Below the pieces are notes generated by a model. That model saw nothing but the letters and a program-made list of their open reading frames with translations, searched no databases and had not been told where the DNA came from. Made by a program: the position numbers and the translations under genes. This document shows, one piece after another, positions 15,202-23,184 of a stretch of 64,000 nt of DNA. How positions within the stretch are numbered: the stretch's first letter is position 1; each line of letters opens with the position of its first letter. This DNA comes from SPCO01 sp964427285 (GTDB lineage Bacteria; Chloroflexota; Limnocylindria; Limnocylindrales; CSP1-4), in the NCBI GenBank assembly GCA_964427285.1, contig CAYRTS010000006.1:14889-78888 (forward strand), in the 5' to 3' direction.

Positions 15202-15792
15202 TCAGGCTCCTTGGGTGGTTGGGGTCGAGGTCGAGGTCGAGGTGATCCTGGGCGGTACGAGGTCCGCCAGCGTCATCGAGTTGAGGGCGCCGGTCACGGC
15301 ATCGCGCACGCGGACCCACAGGACGTTGACCGTGCAGCGGGCCGAGCGATCGCAGAGCAGGGCGTGCTCTGGGTCGTCGCTCGCGCAGATCATCGGGGCG
15401 ATCGGGCCCTCCAGGGCGCGCAGGACGTCGGCCATCGAAATCGAGGCGGGCGGTCGCGTGAGTTCGTAGCCGCCGTGCGCGCCGCGGGTGCTGGCGACGA
15501 GATCGGCGTCCCTGAGGCTGGCGACCAGTTGCTCCAGGTAGGCGCGAGGGAGATCCTCCTCCGCGGCGATCTCCGCGAGCGACGCCGGACCCGTCCCGAA
15601 GTGACGCCCGAGCTGGACCATCAGGCGGACGCCATATTCGCCCTTTGTGCTGAAGGCGATCGCGCCTGTGCCATGGAAGGTGGGGCGCTGGGTCGTGGTG
15701 GGTGGTGTGGTCGCGGAAGCGGTCAGGGTACGATCCTCAATCCCGAGTGATTTCGTCGGGATTAGGATACGGCCGCGCTCGGAGGTCGTCAA
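15202..15792 (-). CDS. Rrf2-family regulator with three cysteines, suf operon repressor
   Basis: A winged-helix Rrf2 protein. FSTKGEYGVRLMVQLGRH begins the fold, AEIAAEEDLPRAYLEQLV is the recognition region, and GAHGGYELTRP the wing. Three cysteines (C-x11-C-x5-C, in ICASDDPEH, LLCDRSARC) sit where IscR/SufR-type proteins hold an Fe-S cluster, so it probably senses cluster status. The given start is the only standard codon (TTG) but it coincides with a -35 hexamer. Translation more likely starts downstream, perhaps at CTG 15726 behind GAGG; the ~45 residues before the fold are low-complexity. First gene of the operon with sufC and sufS. Confidence 0.88.
   Translation of the reverse strand: MTTSERGRILIPTKSLGIEDRTLTASATTPPTTTQRPTFHGTGAIAFSTKGEYGVRLMVQLGRHFGTGPASLAEIAAEEDLPRAYLEQLVASLRDADLVASTRGAHGGYELTRPPASISMADVLRALEGPIAPMICASDDPEHALLCDRSARCTVNVLWVRVRDAVTGALNSMTLADLVPPRITSTSTSTPTTQGA
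15739..15792 (-). promoter_or_regulatory. Promoter and inverted-repeat operator of rrf2-sufCS
   Basis: TTGACG (15787-15792), a 17-bp spacer and TATCCT (15764-15769) form the promoter on the minus strand. A perfect 8-bp inverted repeat, AATCCCGA (15739-15746) and TCGGGATT (15756-15763) with a 9-nt centre, starts directly after the -10 and covers the start point. This is the expected place for an autorepressing Rrf2 protein. It implies that the TTG at 15792 is not a real translation start. Confidence 0.6.
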
Positions 15793-15818
15793 CGCTAGCG
15801 CTGGTCGCTAGCGCTGGT
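15793..15818. repeat. Two exact 13-bp tandem repeats upstream of the suf promoter
   Basis: The 13-bp sequence cgctagcgctggt occurs twice head to tail (15793-15805, 15806-15818), directly upstream of the -35 box of rrf2. Each copy contains the palindromes GCTAGC and AGCGCT. An upstream activator site or simple slippage are both possible. Confidence 0.55.
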
Positions 15819-15897
15819 CGCCCGACCGGCTTTCTGCTTGAACGGAAGCGTGGATCGCTCGATCGAAGTCGGTCGTGGCCAGCGAGGTCAAGTCGTG

Positions 15898-15945
15898 TAT
15901 CGTGCCGCGATGGCACGGAGCGCGTCCCGCCCGGATCGCCGATGA
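15898..15945 (+). promoter_or_regulatory. Possible leaderless 11-codon upstream ORF coupled to the DinB-like gene
   Basis: TATCGT (15898-15903) lies 6 nt before an ATG at 15910 that opens an 11-codon frame (MARSASRPDRR) whose TGA at 15943-15945 overlaps the ATG of the next gene at 15942. The -10 spacing equals that of other leaderless starts in this window. The -35 is poor, so this is only a candidate. Confidence 0.3.
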
Positions 15946-16412
15946 CCAACGTGGACCGCGACGCCCATCTCGAGCGCTACGCGACCGGGGCCGTCGACGT
16001 TGATGACGCCGTGGCCGGGATCAGCGACTCGGAACTGGACCGGCGCCCGTCACAGGACGAGTGGTCGCCCCGCGAGGTCATTCACCACCTTGCCGACAGC
16101 GAATCGATGGGATATGTCCGCCTGCGCCGCCTGCTGGCCGAGGACAACCCGGCCATCGCCGGCTACGACGAACCTGAATGGGCGCGCCGCCTCCACTACG
16201 ATCGCCCGATCGAACCATCGCTCGCCGTCCTGCGCGCCGTGCGGGCAGCCAGCCTTCAGCTCCTCGGCACACTGACGGCCGAGGAGTGGGCTCGGACGGG
16301 CACCCACAGCGAGTCTGGCGCCTATTCGGTGGACAGGTGGCTGGCGATCTATGCAAAGCACAGCCACGAGCACGCCGACCAGATCCGACGCGCGCGTCGC
16401 GGAGGGAACTGA
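15942..16412 (+). CDS. DinB-like four-helix metalloprotein
   Basis: A 156-aa DinB/YfiT-superfamily protein. The helix with WSPREVIHHLADSE and the late helix with AKHSHEHADQIRRA supply the His residues that usually form the metal triad. Members include thiol transferases (mycothiol or bacillithiol dependent) and proteins of unknown role. The ATG at 15942 is used because the fold begins at once. It ends 9 nt before the large cyclase/ATPase gene and is probably cotranscribed with it. No function is assigned beyond the fold. Confidence 0.8.
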   Translation: MTNVDRDAHLERYATGAVDVDDAVAGISDSELDRRPSQDEWSPREVIHHLADSESMGYVRLRRLLAEDNPAIAGYDEPEWARRLHYDRPIEPSLAVLRAVRAASLQLLGTLTAEEWARTGTHSESGAYSVDRWLAIYAKHSHEHADQIRRARRGGN

Positions 16413-16421
16413 CGCCCAGGA

Positions 16422-19046
16422 ATGGACCTGCCGACCGGCCGCGTCACCTTCCTGTTCAGCGATATCGAGGGGTCCACGAGGCACGCCCACCGACTCGGCG
16501 ACGACGCCTGGGCCGGATTGCTGCGCGATCACGATCGGCTGGTCGACTCGATGGTCTATGGCCGCGGCGGCGTGGTCGTCAAGCACGAGGGCGACGGCGC
16601 GTTCGCGGTCTTCACGGACGCCGGCAGCGCGGTTGGGGCGGCGATCGACATGGCGATGAACCTCGCCGGTGGAGCGCTTGGCCAGTCCGGACACGGCGTC
16701 CTCGTCCGGATCGGGATCCACACCGGGGATGGCCGGCTGACCGACTCGAAACAGGACTACGTCGGGATCGACGTCCACTACGCCGCCCGGGTCGCGGCTG
16801 CAGGGAACGGCGGGCAGATCGTCATCTCGGGGATAACGCACCAGGGCCTGGTCGCCGATCCCGCTACTTTGGTGCCGAGCGGCGCGACGATCGTCGATGA
16901 GGGAGTGCGCCGGCTCAAGGACTTCGACGATCCGCGTCCGCTCTATCGAGTCGTGCTGCCGGGCGTGACCGACGATGCCCGGCCGCTCCGAACGGAGGAT
17001 CTGCCGTCCAACCTGCCATCGTTGCCGACCCGCTTCGTCGGTCGTGAGGCGGAGGTCGCAAAGCTGGCCGGGGTGATGCAGACGACCCGTCTGCTGACCC
17101 TCACCGGGCCGGGCGGGACCGGAAAGACGCGCCTCGGCGTGAGTCTCGCGGAGGCGATTCGACCGCGCTTCCGGGGTGGAACCTGGTTCGTCGATCTCGC
17201 CCCGGTCCGCGATCCGGCGCTCGTCGTTGGGATCATCGCCGCCGAGCTTGGCGTTCGCGAGGAGCCTGGCGTCTCGATCGCCTCGAGGCTCCGCGATCAC
17301 CTGCGCTCGGTCGAGGCGCTGCTGGTCCTCGACAACCTGGAGCAGCTCCTGCCTGAGGCCGCCATGGTTGTGGCGACGCTCCTGCGCGAGTCGGCCGGAC
17401 TGCGCCTGATCGTCACCAGCCGCGAGATCCTGCGCGTAAGCGGCGAGCGCGAGTACGTCGTTCCGCCGCTCGATCGCGAGGAAGGGGTCGAGCTGTTCCT
17501 GGACCGCGCCCAGGCGCACCAGGCCGACCCTGCGGGCGCGGAGCGAGCGAGCGCAGTCGACGTCATTCGCCAGATCGTCGACCGCCTGGAGGGCCTGCCG
17601 CTGGCCATCGAATTGGCGGCCGCCCGGACTCGGCTGCTGTCCCCGGCGACGATCCTCGAGCGACTCGGACGAAGCCTTGACCTGCTGGCAGGCGGCGCCC
17701 GCGATCTCCCCGAGCGGCAGCGCACGCTGCGCGGAACCATCACCTGGAGCCACGATCTGCTGGCGGCCGACGAGCAGGTCATCTTTCGGCGGCTGGCGGT
17801 CTTCAACGGCGGCTGGACCGCCGACGCGGCGGAGGCTGTCGTCGATCCGCGTCGCGAGCTTTCGACGGAGGTCGTCGCCGGTCTGGAGTCGATGGCCGAC
17901 AAGAGCCTGGTCCGGATCGGCGCCACCGATCATGGCGAACCAAGATTCGGGCGCCACGTCCTCATCCGCGAGTACGCTCTGGAGCGGCTTGACCAGGCGG
18001 GCGAGCGACCGGATTGCGAGCGACGGCACGCCCTCACCTACCTGGGTGTCGCCGAGCAGGCGGGCCCTCATCTGGGCAGGGCCGAGGCCGACGACTGGCT
18101 CGACATCCTGGACCACGAGGAACACAACCTCCGATCCGCGCTGCGCTGGTCGCTCGACGTCGCCGAGCCCGACCTGGGCATGCGCATCGCCGGGGCGATC
18201 TGGCGGTTCTGGCAGTTTCGGGCCCGCCTCACCGAAGGCCTCGCCTGGATCACCGAGCTGTTGGCCCATCCAAATGGGGGTGATGCGCGAACCAGGATCG
18301 GTGCGCTGTCGGCGGCCGGCGGCCTGGCGTACTGGAACGGTGACTTCGCCAGTTGCCGGGCCTTTTACTCGGAGCGCCTCGACCTCGCCCGTGCCCTTGG
18401 TGACGACGCGGTCCTGGCTGAGGCGCACTACGAGTTCGGGTTCCTCGGTATCGCCGACCAGGACATCGAGCTGGCCCGCGAGCACGAGGAGATCGCCCTT
18501 GCCCTCTTCGAGCGGCTAGCCGACGCCGCGGGCATGGTCCGCACTCGACAGGCGCTCGTCCTGGTCGGGATGCTCGCCGGCGACTATCGGGCCGCGCGTG
18601 ACCTCGAGACGCTGAACCTTGCGGAGTTTCGACGACTCGGGGTTGCCATCCGGGCGCGCGACAGCCTGATGCTGATGGCGGTCGCCTCGATCTTCATCGA
18701 CGACCTCGAGGTCGGCCGGGCGTACCTCGGCGAATCGATGCGCCTCTCGTCGGGCGTCATGAGTGACCAGATCGCGGGCCTGGCCATGGCCGCCCATCTC
18801 GCGTTGCGCTCGGACGACCCGGCGACCGGCGCCCGGCTGGCCGGCGCTGCGGCGGCGGCGAGCGAGGCGACGGGTATCACCAATGCGGCGTTGAGGATCC
18901 TGCACGTGCCCGACCCGGCAGATGTCGCCCGTGAGCGTCTGGGTGACGCGGCCGACGGCCTCATCGCCGAGGGCGCCGCGATGCCGATGGAGGAAGCCCT
19001 GGGGATCGCCCGGGCGCTAATCGGGCAGACCGTGCCTGCTTCGTAG
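16422..19046 (+). CDS. Class III nucleotide cyclase - NB-ARC/STAND ATPase - TPR-like regulator
   Basis: An 874-aa multidomain protein. Residues ~8-170 are a class III adenylate/guanylate cyclase: FLFSDIEGST and EGDGAFAVF hold the two metal Asp residues and HYAARVAAA the transition-state Asn/Arg region (Asn is replaced by His/Ala here). From ~195 a STAND/NB-ARC ATPase follows with RFVGREAEVAKL, Walker A GPGGTGKTRL, Walker B LLVLDNLEQLL, the ITSREI-like VTSREILR and the GLPLAIELAAAR block. The C-terminal ~400 residues are helical TPR-like repeats. Such fusions are common in Chloroflexota and Actinomycetota and are thought to be signal sensors; no DNA-binding domain is visible. Soluble. Confidence 0.9.
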   Translation: MDLPTGRVTFLFSDIEGSTRHAHRLGDDAWAGLLRDHDRLVDSMVYGRGGVVVKHEGDGAFAVFTDAGSAVGAAIDMAMNLAGGALGQSGHGVLVRIGIHTGDGRLTDSKQDYVGIDVHYAARVAAAGNGGQIVISGITHQGLVADPATLVPSGATIVDEGVRRLKDFDDPRPLYRVVLPGVTDDARPLRTEDLPSNLPSLPTRFVGREAEVAKLAGVMQTTRLLTLTGPGGTGKTRLGVSLAEAIRPRFRGGTWFVDLAPVRDPALVVGIIAAELGVREEPGVSIASRLRDHLRSVEALLVLDNLEQLLPEAAMVVATLLRESAGLRLIVTSREILRVSGEREYVVPPLDREEGVELFLDRAQAHQADPAGAERASAVDVIRQIVDRLEGLPLAIELAAARTRLLSPATILERLGRSLDLLAGGARDLPERQRTLRGTITWSHDLLAADEQVIFRRLAVFNGGWTADAAEAVVDPRRELSTEVVAGLESMADKSLVRIGATDHGEPRFGRHVLIREYALERLDQAGERPDCERRHALTYLGVAEQAGPHLGRAEADDWLDILDHEEHNLRSALRWSLDVAEPDLGMRIAGAIWRFWQFRARLTEGLAWITELLAHPNGGDARTRIGALSAAGGLAYWNGDFASCRAFYSERLDLARALGDDAVLAEAHYEFGFLGIADQDIELAREHEEIALALFERLADAAGMVRTRQALVLVGMLAGDYRAARDLETLNLAEFRRLGVAIRARDSLMLMAVASIFIDDLEVGRAYLGESMRLSSGVMSDQIAGLAMAAHLALRSDDPATGARLAGAAAAASEATGITNAALRILHVPDPADVARERLGDAADGLIAEGAAMPMEEALGIARALIGQTVPAS

Positions 19047-19393
19047 GCGAGAACTGGGGCCGGTTGGTGGCCGCGGGCCTGTGCCGGTGCCGGTGCCGCC
19101 GATCCTGAACGACTTGCGTCCCAGACATGTTATGGGCGCTCCGGGTGCACGGATGCGGCTCGAAAGGGCTCAAACGGGCCCGGGCATGCTCATGATTCGC
19201 CGTAGCATGCCTCCAGAGCACGATATGCACGTAATCGGGCACGGCCGGGGCTGACTGACCCAGGTCATCGGCCATAGCGTGGCTCGGGTGCACGTTCTAC
19301 AGGATTGCTCGGCGCCTGCTCCCGGGGCCACGATGATGCCGTCTGCTCCAGTTAGCCGAGGACATCCGACCGGCAACGGAGGGTCGCGCATAG
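19047..19393. other. Intergenic region without recognisable gene
   Basis: About 350 bp after the cyclase gene carry short open frames on both strands, none with a recognisable domain or ribosome site. A minus-strand frame contains a short PDYVHIVLW-like stretch, too little to call a transposase remnant. Together with the SnoaL-like fragment that follows it looks like decayed DNA. Confidence 0.4.
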
Positions 19394-19549
19394 CGGACGC
19401 GCCGCGAGGCGGAGCGTGCATGCGTACGTTTGCATGTTCGTCCAGCGCGCATTCCAATCGCAGAAGCGTTCAAGGTCCGGGACGATCGGATCGCCCGCGT
19501 CGAGTTGTACTTCGATCCAGCTCGTCTGATGCCGATGCTCGGCAAGTAA
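19394..19549 (+). pseudogene. C-terminal remnant of a SnoaL-like (NTF2-fold) protein
   Basis: The frame after a TAG at 19391 ends in AFKVRDDRIARVELYFDP and then RLMPMLGK-stop, which is the usual final beta-hairpin of SnoaL/ketosteroid-isomerase-like proteins (RDGRI...YFD). No start codon or upstream part of the domain is found in this frame. A neighbouring frame contains HAYVCMFVQRAF, which could be the preceding strand, so a frameshift is likely. The identification rests on about 30 residues. Confidence 0.4.
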
Positions 19550-19564
19550 GGAGTTTGTCCAGCG

Positions 19565-19861
19565 ATGGATCCGATCCGCTTCACGAGTCACAGTCGGTAC
19601 TGGAACCCCGACAAAGCGAGCGGGCTCGCGGTCGCGGACATCCCTGGCGGGCTCATACAGGCCTTTGGCGGGCTCAATCAGCAGCGCGTCCAGCAGCAGC
19701 GCGTCCGCGGCAGGATGCTCGGCGTTGAGTTCGCAGCGAACGTCATGCCGGCAGGCGGCGGCAGGCTCGCGCTCGGCGTGAGCAAGGCCATGATGAGCGT
19801 GGCCGGCGTGGGCGTCGGAGACGAGGCCGAGGTCGAGATCGCCGCGATCGGTCCCGATTGA
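19565..19861 (+). CDS. DUF1905-family small protein
   Basis: A 98-aa protein. Residues ~28-96 show the DUF1905 beta-barrel pattern: an Arg-Val-Arg-Gly strand, VMPAGGGRLALGVSKAMM, then GVGDEAEVEI. A short internal duplication (QQRVQQQRVRGR) comes from a repeated cagcagcgcgtcc in the DNA. AAGGAG sits ~10 nt before the ATG. Function of DUF1905 is unknown; it is often fused to or near YdeI/OmpD-associated domains. It stands alone here. Confidence 0.7.
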   Translation: MDPIRFTSHSRYWNPDKASGLAVADIPGGLIQAFGGLNQQRVQQQRVRGRMLGVEFAANVMPAGGGRLALGVSKAMMSVAGVGVGDEAEVEIAAIGPD

Positions 19862-20061
19862 CCTTGGTGTCCGGGGATCGCGATTGAACCGGCTGCGACG
19901 GGCCGGGCGCGCAGGCGGCGATCAGAAGGCAGAGGACGCCAGGGGGTGCGGCGACGGATGGCAACTCGGTGGCTCCAGCGGGTCGACGGTGTGGCGCCCA
20001 CACGCACCCTGGCGCGGGTTCGCGACGACCCGCTGACGTGCCGCAGGTCAACGGCGACGCT

Positions 20062-20496
20062 TCACCAGGCCAGCCCGATCGCCTCGAGATGTTCGGCGTC
20101 GTGGTCCGTAGCCAATCGCAATAGACCCGCTATATCAAGCCGGCCGTACGTGGCATGGATCCCGGCACGCGACCACCCCACCGCATCGAGCGTGTGGACG
20201 ACCGCGACGGTGGTCGCCCGCGCCGCCGCGAACGCTGCGAGGATCGAGTCGAGCGTTTCGCCGTCAAACCCCGACGCCAGACCCGGCTCCGTCCAGGCCC
20301 AGCGCGGCTCGTCCTCGGAGGCGACCTGCGCGAAGCGCGCCGACCATACCTCGACCTCGACCGCGATCAGGTGGCGGGTGATCTCGGCGACGCTCCACTC
20401 GGCGGGCGGTGGCGGGGCGGCGATCCTTGCCGCAGCCGCCAGCCGCGACGGGAACGAACTGAACGCCTCGACGAGCGCCTCCCGTGTCCGGGTCAA
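20062..20496 (-). CDS. DinB-superfamily protein at the end of the corrinoid operon
   Basis: A 144-aa four-helix protein of DinB_2 type, with WSVAEITRHLIAVEVEVW (first His) and ATDHDAEHLEAI (last His pair) as the likely metal ligands. It overlaps the metF-like gene by 4 nt, so it is the last gene of the methyltransferase operon. Its role there is unknown. Thiol-dependent detoxification is a family possibility only. It is not closely similar to the DinB-like protein at 15942. Confidence 0.75.
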   Translation of the reverse strand: MTRTREALVEAFSSFPSRLAAAARIAAPPPPAEWSVAEITRHLIAVEVEVWSARFAQVASEDEPRWAWTEPGLASGFDGETLDSILAAFAAARATTVAVVHTLDAVGWSRAGIHATYGRLDIAGLLRLATDHDAEHLEAIGLAW

Positions 20497-21377
20497 GCCG
20501 GGATCGCCGTCCCGCTGTGGAGCCGCTCCAGGTATACCCGCCTCCAGGCCTCAAACGTGTCCACGGCGTTAAACGTATACATGTGCAGGTCCACGATCCC
20601 GGCCTCACGCCGGGCAATGTCCGGGGCGAGGCCCGCCAGCAAGCCGTCCGGGCGGTAGAAGCCACCGGATCGGACCAGCTTCGTCACGAACCGAACGTTC
20701 TTGATGAGGAACCGATGGGTATCGGCGACCCCGATCCGGGCGCTGATCGCCAGCAACTTCTGCGGTTCGGCCACGCCCGGTACGCCGATATGGACCGGCA
20801 GGGTGATGCCCTCCGCACGCCGTGCGGCGATCCAGATCGCGATCGCGGCCGGGTCGAAGCAGAGCTGCGTCGTCATGTAGTTCGCGAACTCGGCCTTGGC
20901 CCGGAGCGCGTCGAGCAGCGGCCGATCGGCGATAAATGCGTGACCCTGCGGGTAGGCCGGAATCCCGATCTCGCGGAGTGGGTGGCCAATTTCGGCCATC
21001 TCGCGCAGCAGGGCCAGACCGTCCGGATAGGCGCCCGGTTCCTTGGCATCGCCCCCGACCACGAATGCCCGATCGACACCGGCGCCCTCGAGCCAGGCGA
21101 TCAGATCGATCAGGTGGGACCGGTCCCGGACCATTCGCGCCGACAGGTGTGGCACAGCCAGGAATCCACGCGACTGGAGCGCCTCGCACAGCGCGACCGT
21201 CGCCTCGAGTCCCTTGGCCGGCGAGGCGGTCACCGAGACGGTCGCTCCGTCCGGCAGAAAGGCCGCCTGGTCGAGCGCGTTCTTGAGCGGCACGAGTTCG
21301 AAGGTGGGCGCCTGGAGCACGCCCGCGAGCGCGGCGGCCTGTGACTCCGAGAGCGTTCGCCGACGACGGAACAGCAT
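20493..21377 (-). CDS. metF: Methylenetetrahydrofolate reductase-like protein (MetF family)
   Basis: A 294-aa TIM-barrel protein of the MTHFR family. Recognisable are FELVPLKN, TVSVTASPAKG, PHLSARMVRDRSHL, FVVGGDAKEPGAYPDG (the GGD segment), TQLCFDP with the catalytic-region Gln, and PVHIGVPGV. FAD-dependent MetF interconverts methyl-THF and methylene-THF. In this operon the oxidative direction is likely, feeding methyl groups from the corrinoid pathway into the folate pool. The ATG at 21377 is chosen because the fold starts right after it. Sequence is divergent from housekeeping MetF, so the electron partner is unclear. Confidence 0.82.
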   Translation of the reverse strand: MLFRRRRTLSESQAAALAGVLQAPTFELVPLKNALDQAAFLPDGATVSVTASPAKGLEATVALCEALQSRGFLAVPHLSARMVRDRSHLIDLIAWLEGAGVDRAFVVGGDAKEPGAYPDGLALLREMAEIGHPLREIGIPAYPQGHAFIADRPLLDALRAKAEFANYMTTQLCFDPAAIAIWIAARRAEGITLPVHIGVPGVAEPQKLLAISARIGVADTHRFLIKNVRFVTKLVRSGGFYRPDGLLAGLAPDIARREAGIVDLHMYTFNAVDTFEAWRRVYLERLHSGTAIPA

Positions 21378-21381
21378 GGCC

Positions 21382-21510
21382 TTATTGGCCCATGACGAGT
21401 GTGCGGTCAACGCTGCCGCAGGGGCAGCGGATCTCCGCAAAACCACGCCCCCAGACTGGTACGTAGGTGATCTCGGCTTCCACGGCCCGAAACAGGCTCG
21501 TCCGCGCCAT
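21382..21510 (-). CDS. Possible 42-aa small protein before metF
   Basis: The frame from ATG 21510 encodes ~42 residues: MARTSLFRAVEAEITYVPVW, then a segment with CPCG, ending VDRTLVMGQ. It sits in the 268-bp gap between the mttB-like and metF-like genes and stops 5 bp before metF. The CPCG pair and basic/acidic balance look protein-like, but no family is recognised and there is no strong ribosome site. It could be a leader peptide or non-coding. Confidence 0.3.
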   Translation of the reverse strand: MARTSLFRAVEAEITYVPVWGRGFAEIRCPCGSVDRTLVMGQ

Positions 21511-21645
21511 ATCCGGCTGTCGCCGAGCGTGGATTCGAGGCCGCGACCCGATCCACCGACCCGATCCTCTGGGTACCAGTCTGCTGATGCGGTTATGCGA
21601 GTGGTCGAGGCCGGGATCCACGGCAACGCGTCCATCAATCACGAG

Positions 21646-23184
21646 CTAGACCTCCGAATCCGGCATCGAGGCCTTGCGGCGGGCGATGAAATCGAGCAGG
21701 GCCTCGTCGATCGCGGGATCGATCGGCGGCGCCTCGTACTCGGCCAGCATTCGCTTCCAGATGACGTTGGCGCGCTGGGCGGCATCAAGCGAGCCGTCCT
21801 CTTGCCACTGCTCGAAGCTGTTGTTGTCCGCAATCTCGGAGCGGTAGAAGGCAGTCTCGAAATTGGCCAGCGTGTGGGCGGTGCCGAGGAAGTGCTGGCC
21901 CGGCGGGTTCGCCAGGATGGCGTCCAGGGCCTGGCCGTTCTCCGACATATCCACGCCGTTGACGAACACGCCCATCATTCCGCACTGGTCTGCATCCATG
22001 ATGAATTTCTCGTAGCCGACCGACAGACCGCCCTCCAGCCAGCCGGCGGCGTGGAGCACGAAATTGACCCCGGCCAGGATCGTCGGCTGGAGGGTCGCGG
22101 CCGATTCGTAGGCCGCCTGCGCGTCGGCAGTCTTTGAGGCGCACAGCGAGCCACCGGATCGGAAGGGCACGCCGAGGCGACGCGCCAGGGCGGCCATGAC
22201 ATAGAGGACCAGCGCCGGCTCTGGGGTCCCGAACGTTGGCGCCCCCGACTGCATGGACATGGAGCTGGCGAAGCTGCCCAGGACCACTGGTGCCCCAGGC
22301 CGAACGAGCTGGACGAACGTCATCCCACCGAGGGCCTCGGCCAGCGTCTGCGCACAAACCGCGGCGGCGGTCACCGGGGCCATCGCGCCGGCGAGGATGA
22401 ACGGGGTCAGGAGGGTCGCCTGGTTCGCCTCGGCATACGCGCGCGCGGCGCCGAGCATGATCGAATCCCAGACGAGCGGAGAATTGGCATTGATCAGGCT
22501 GAGGATCACGGTGTGGTCCTCGAGATGGTCTGCCCCAAACGTCAGGCGTGCCATCTCGACCGTGTCCCTCGCCCGCTCAGGCGCCGTGACCGAACCCATG
22601 AACGGCTTGTCGCTGTAGCGGATATGCGAATAGACCATGTCCAGGTGGCGCTTGTTGACTGGCACGTCGACTGGCTCGCAGACCGTCCCGCCCGAGTGGT
22701 GCATGTGGGGCGAGGCATACGCTAGCTTCACGAAGTTGCGGAAGTCCTCGATCGTCCCGTAGCGCCTGCCGCGGTCCAGGTCCCGGACAAACGGCGAGCC
22801 ATAGTTCGGGGCGAAGACGGTGTGCGCGCCGCCGATCTCCACGTTGCGCGCCTCGTTGCGAGCGTATTGGGTGAACTGGCGCGGGGCGGTCGCCCCGACG
22901 ATCTGCCGGCACATCCCACGCGGGAAGCGCACTCGCTCCCCCTGAACGTCTGCGCCGGCCTCGCGAAAGAGGCGGAGCGCATCGGCGTCACCACGGAATT
23001 CGAGGCCGACCTCCTGGAGGATCGTGTCCGCGTTGTGCTCGATCAGCGACAGGCCCTCTTCGTTGAGGACTTCGAATGGGGCGAGCTTCCTGGTCAGGAA
23101 CGGGACGTGCTCGGCATGGGAGGCCAAGCGAAGGGCCTGTCGGGCCGCCCGGCCCCCGGACCGTTGCCGGCGGGTGTCGTCCAT
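21646..23184 (-). CDS. MttB-superfamily quaternary-amine corrinoid methyltransferase (non-pyrrolysine)
   Basis: A 512-aa member of the trimethylamine methyltransferase family (TIM barrel). Family blocks include FAPNYGSPFVRDLDRGRR, HHSGGTVCEPVDVP, SLINANSPLVWD, GAMAPVTAAA and GGSLCASKTADAQAAYESA. The frame is open with no in-frame amber codon, so it is the non-pyrrolysine type, whose characterised members demethylate glycine betaine, proline betaine, carnitine or gamma-butyrobetaine. Methyl goes to the corrinoid protein at 27412. Glycine betaine is the best guess given the dimethylglycine dehydrogenase and betaine transporter nearby. The ATG at 23184 overlaps the RACo-like stop. Confidence 0.88.
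   Translation of the reverse strand: MDDTRRQRSGGRAARQALRLASHAEHVPFLTRKLAPFEVLNEEGLSLIEHNADTILQEVGLEFRGDADALRLFREAGADVQGERVRFPRGMCRQIVGATAPRQFTQYARNEARNVEIGGAHTVFAPNYGSPFVRDLDRGRRYGTIEDFRNFVKLAYASPHMHHSGGTVCEPVDVPVNKRHLDMVYSHIRYSDKPFMGSVTAPERARDTVEMARLTFGADHLEDHTVILSLINANSPLVWDSIMLGAARAYAEANQATLLTPFILAGAMAPVTAAAVCAQTLAEALGGMTFVQLVRPGAPVVLGSFASSMSMQSGAPTFGTPEPALVLYVMAALARRLGVPFRSGGSLCASKTADAQAAYESAATLQPTILAGVNFVLHAAGWLEGGLSVGYEKFIMDADQCGMMGVFVNGVDMSENGQALDAILANPPGQHFLGTAHTLANFETAFYRSEIADNNSFEQWQEDGSLDAAQRANVIWKRMLAEYEAPPIDPAIDEALLDFIARRKASMPDSEV

Noticed and set aside
16050..18485. Very long minus-strand open frame (about 811 codons)
   Set aside because: It is antisense to the cyclase/ATPase gene, which has clear domains; high GC keeps the opposite frame open by chance.
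19047..19393. IS200-like transposase remnant on the minus strand
   Set aside because: Only a short YVHIVLW-like stretch was seen, with no catalytic Tyr context and no element ends.
21646..23184. Pyrrolysine-type trimethylamine methyltransferase
   Set aside because: The frame has no internal amber codon over its full length, so it is the non-pyrrolysine branch of the MttB family.
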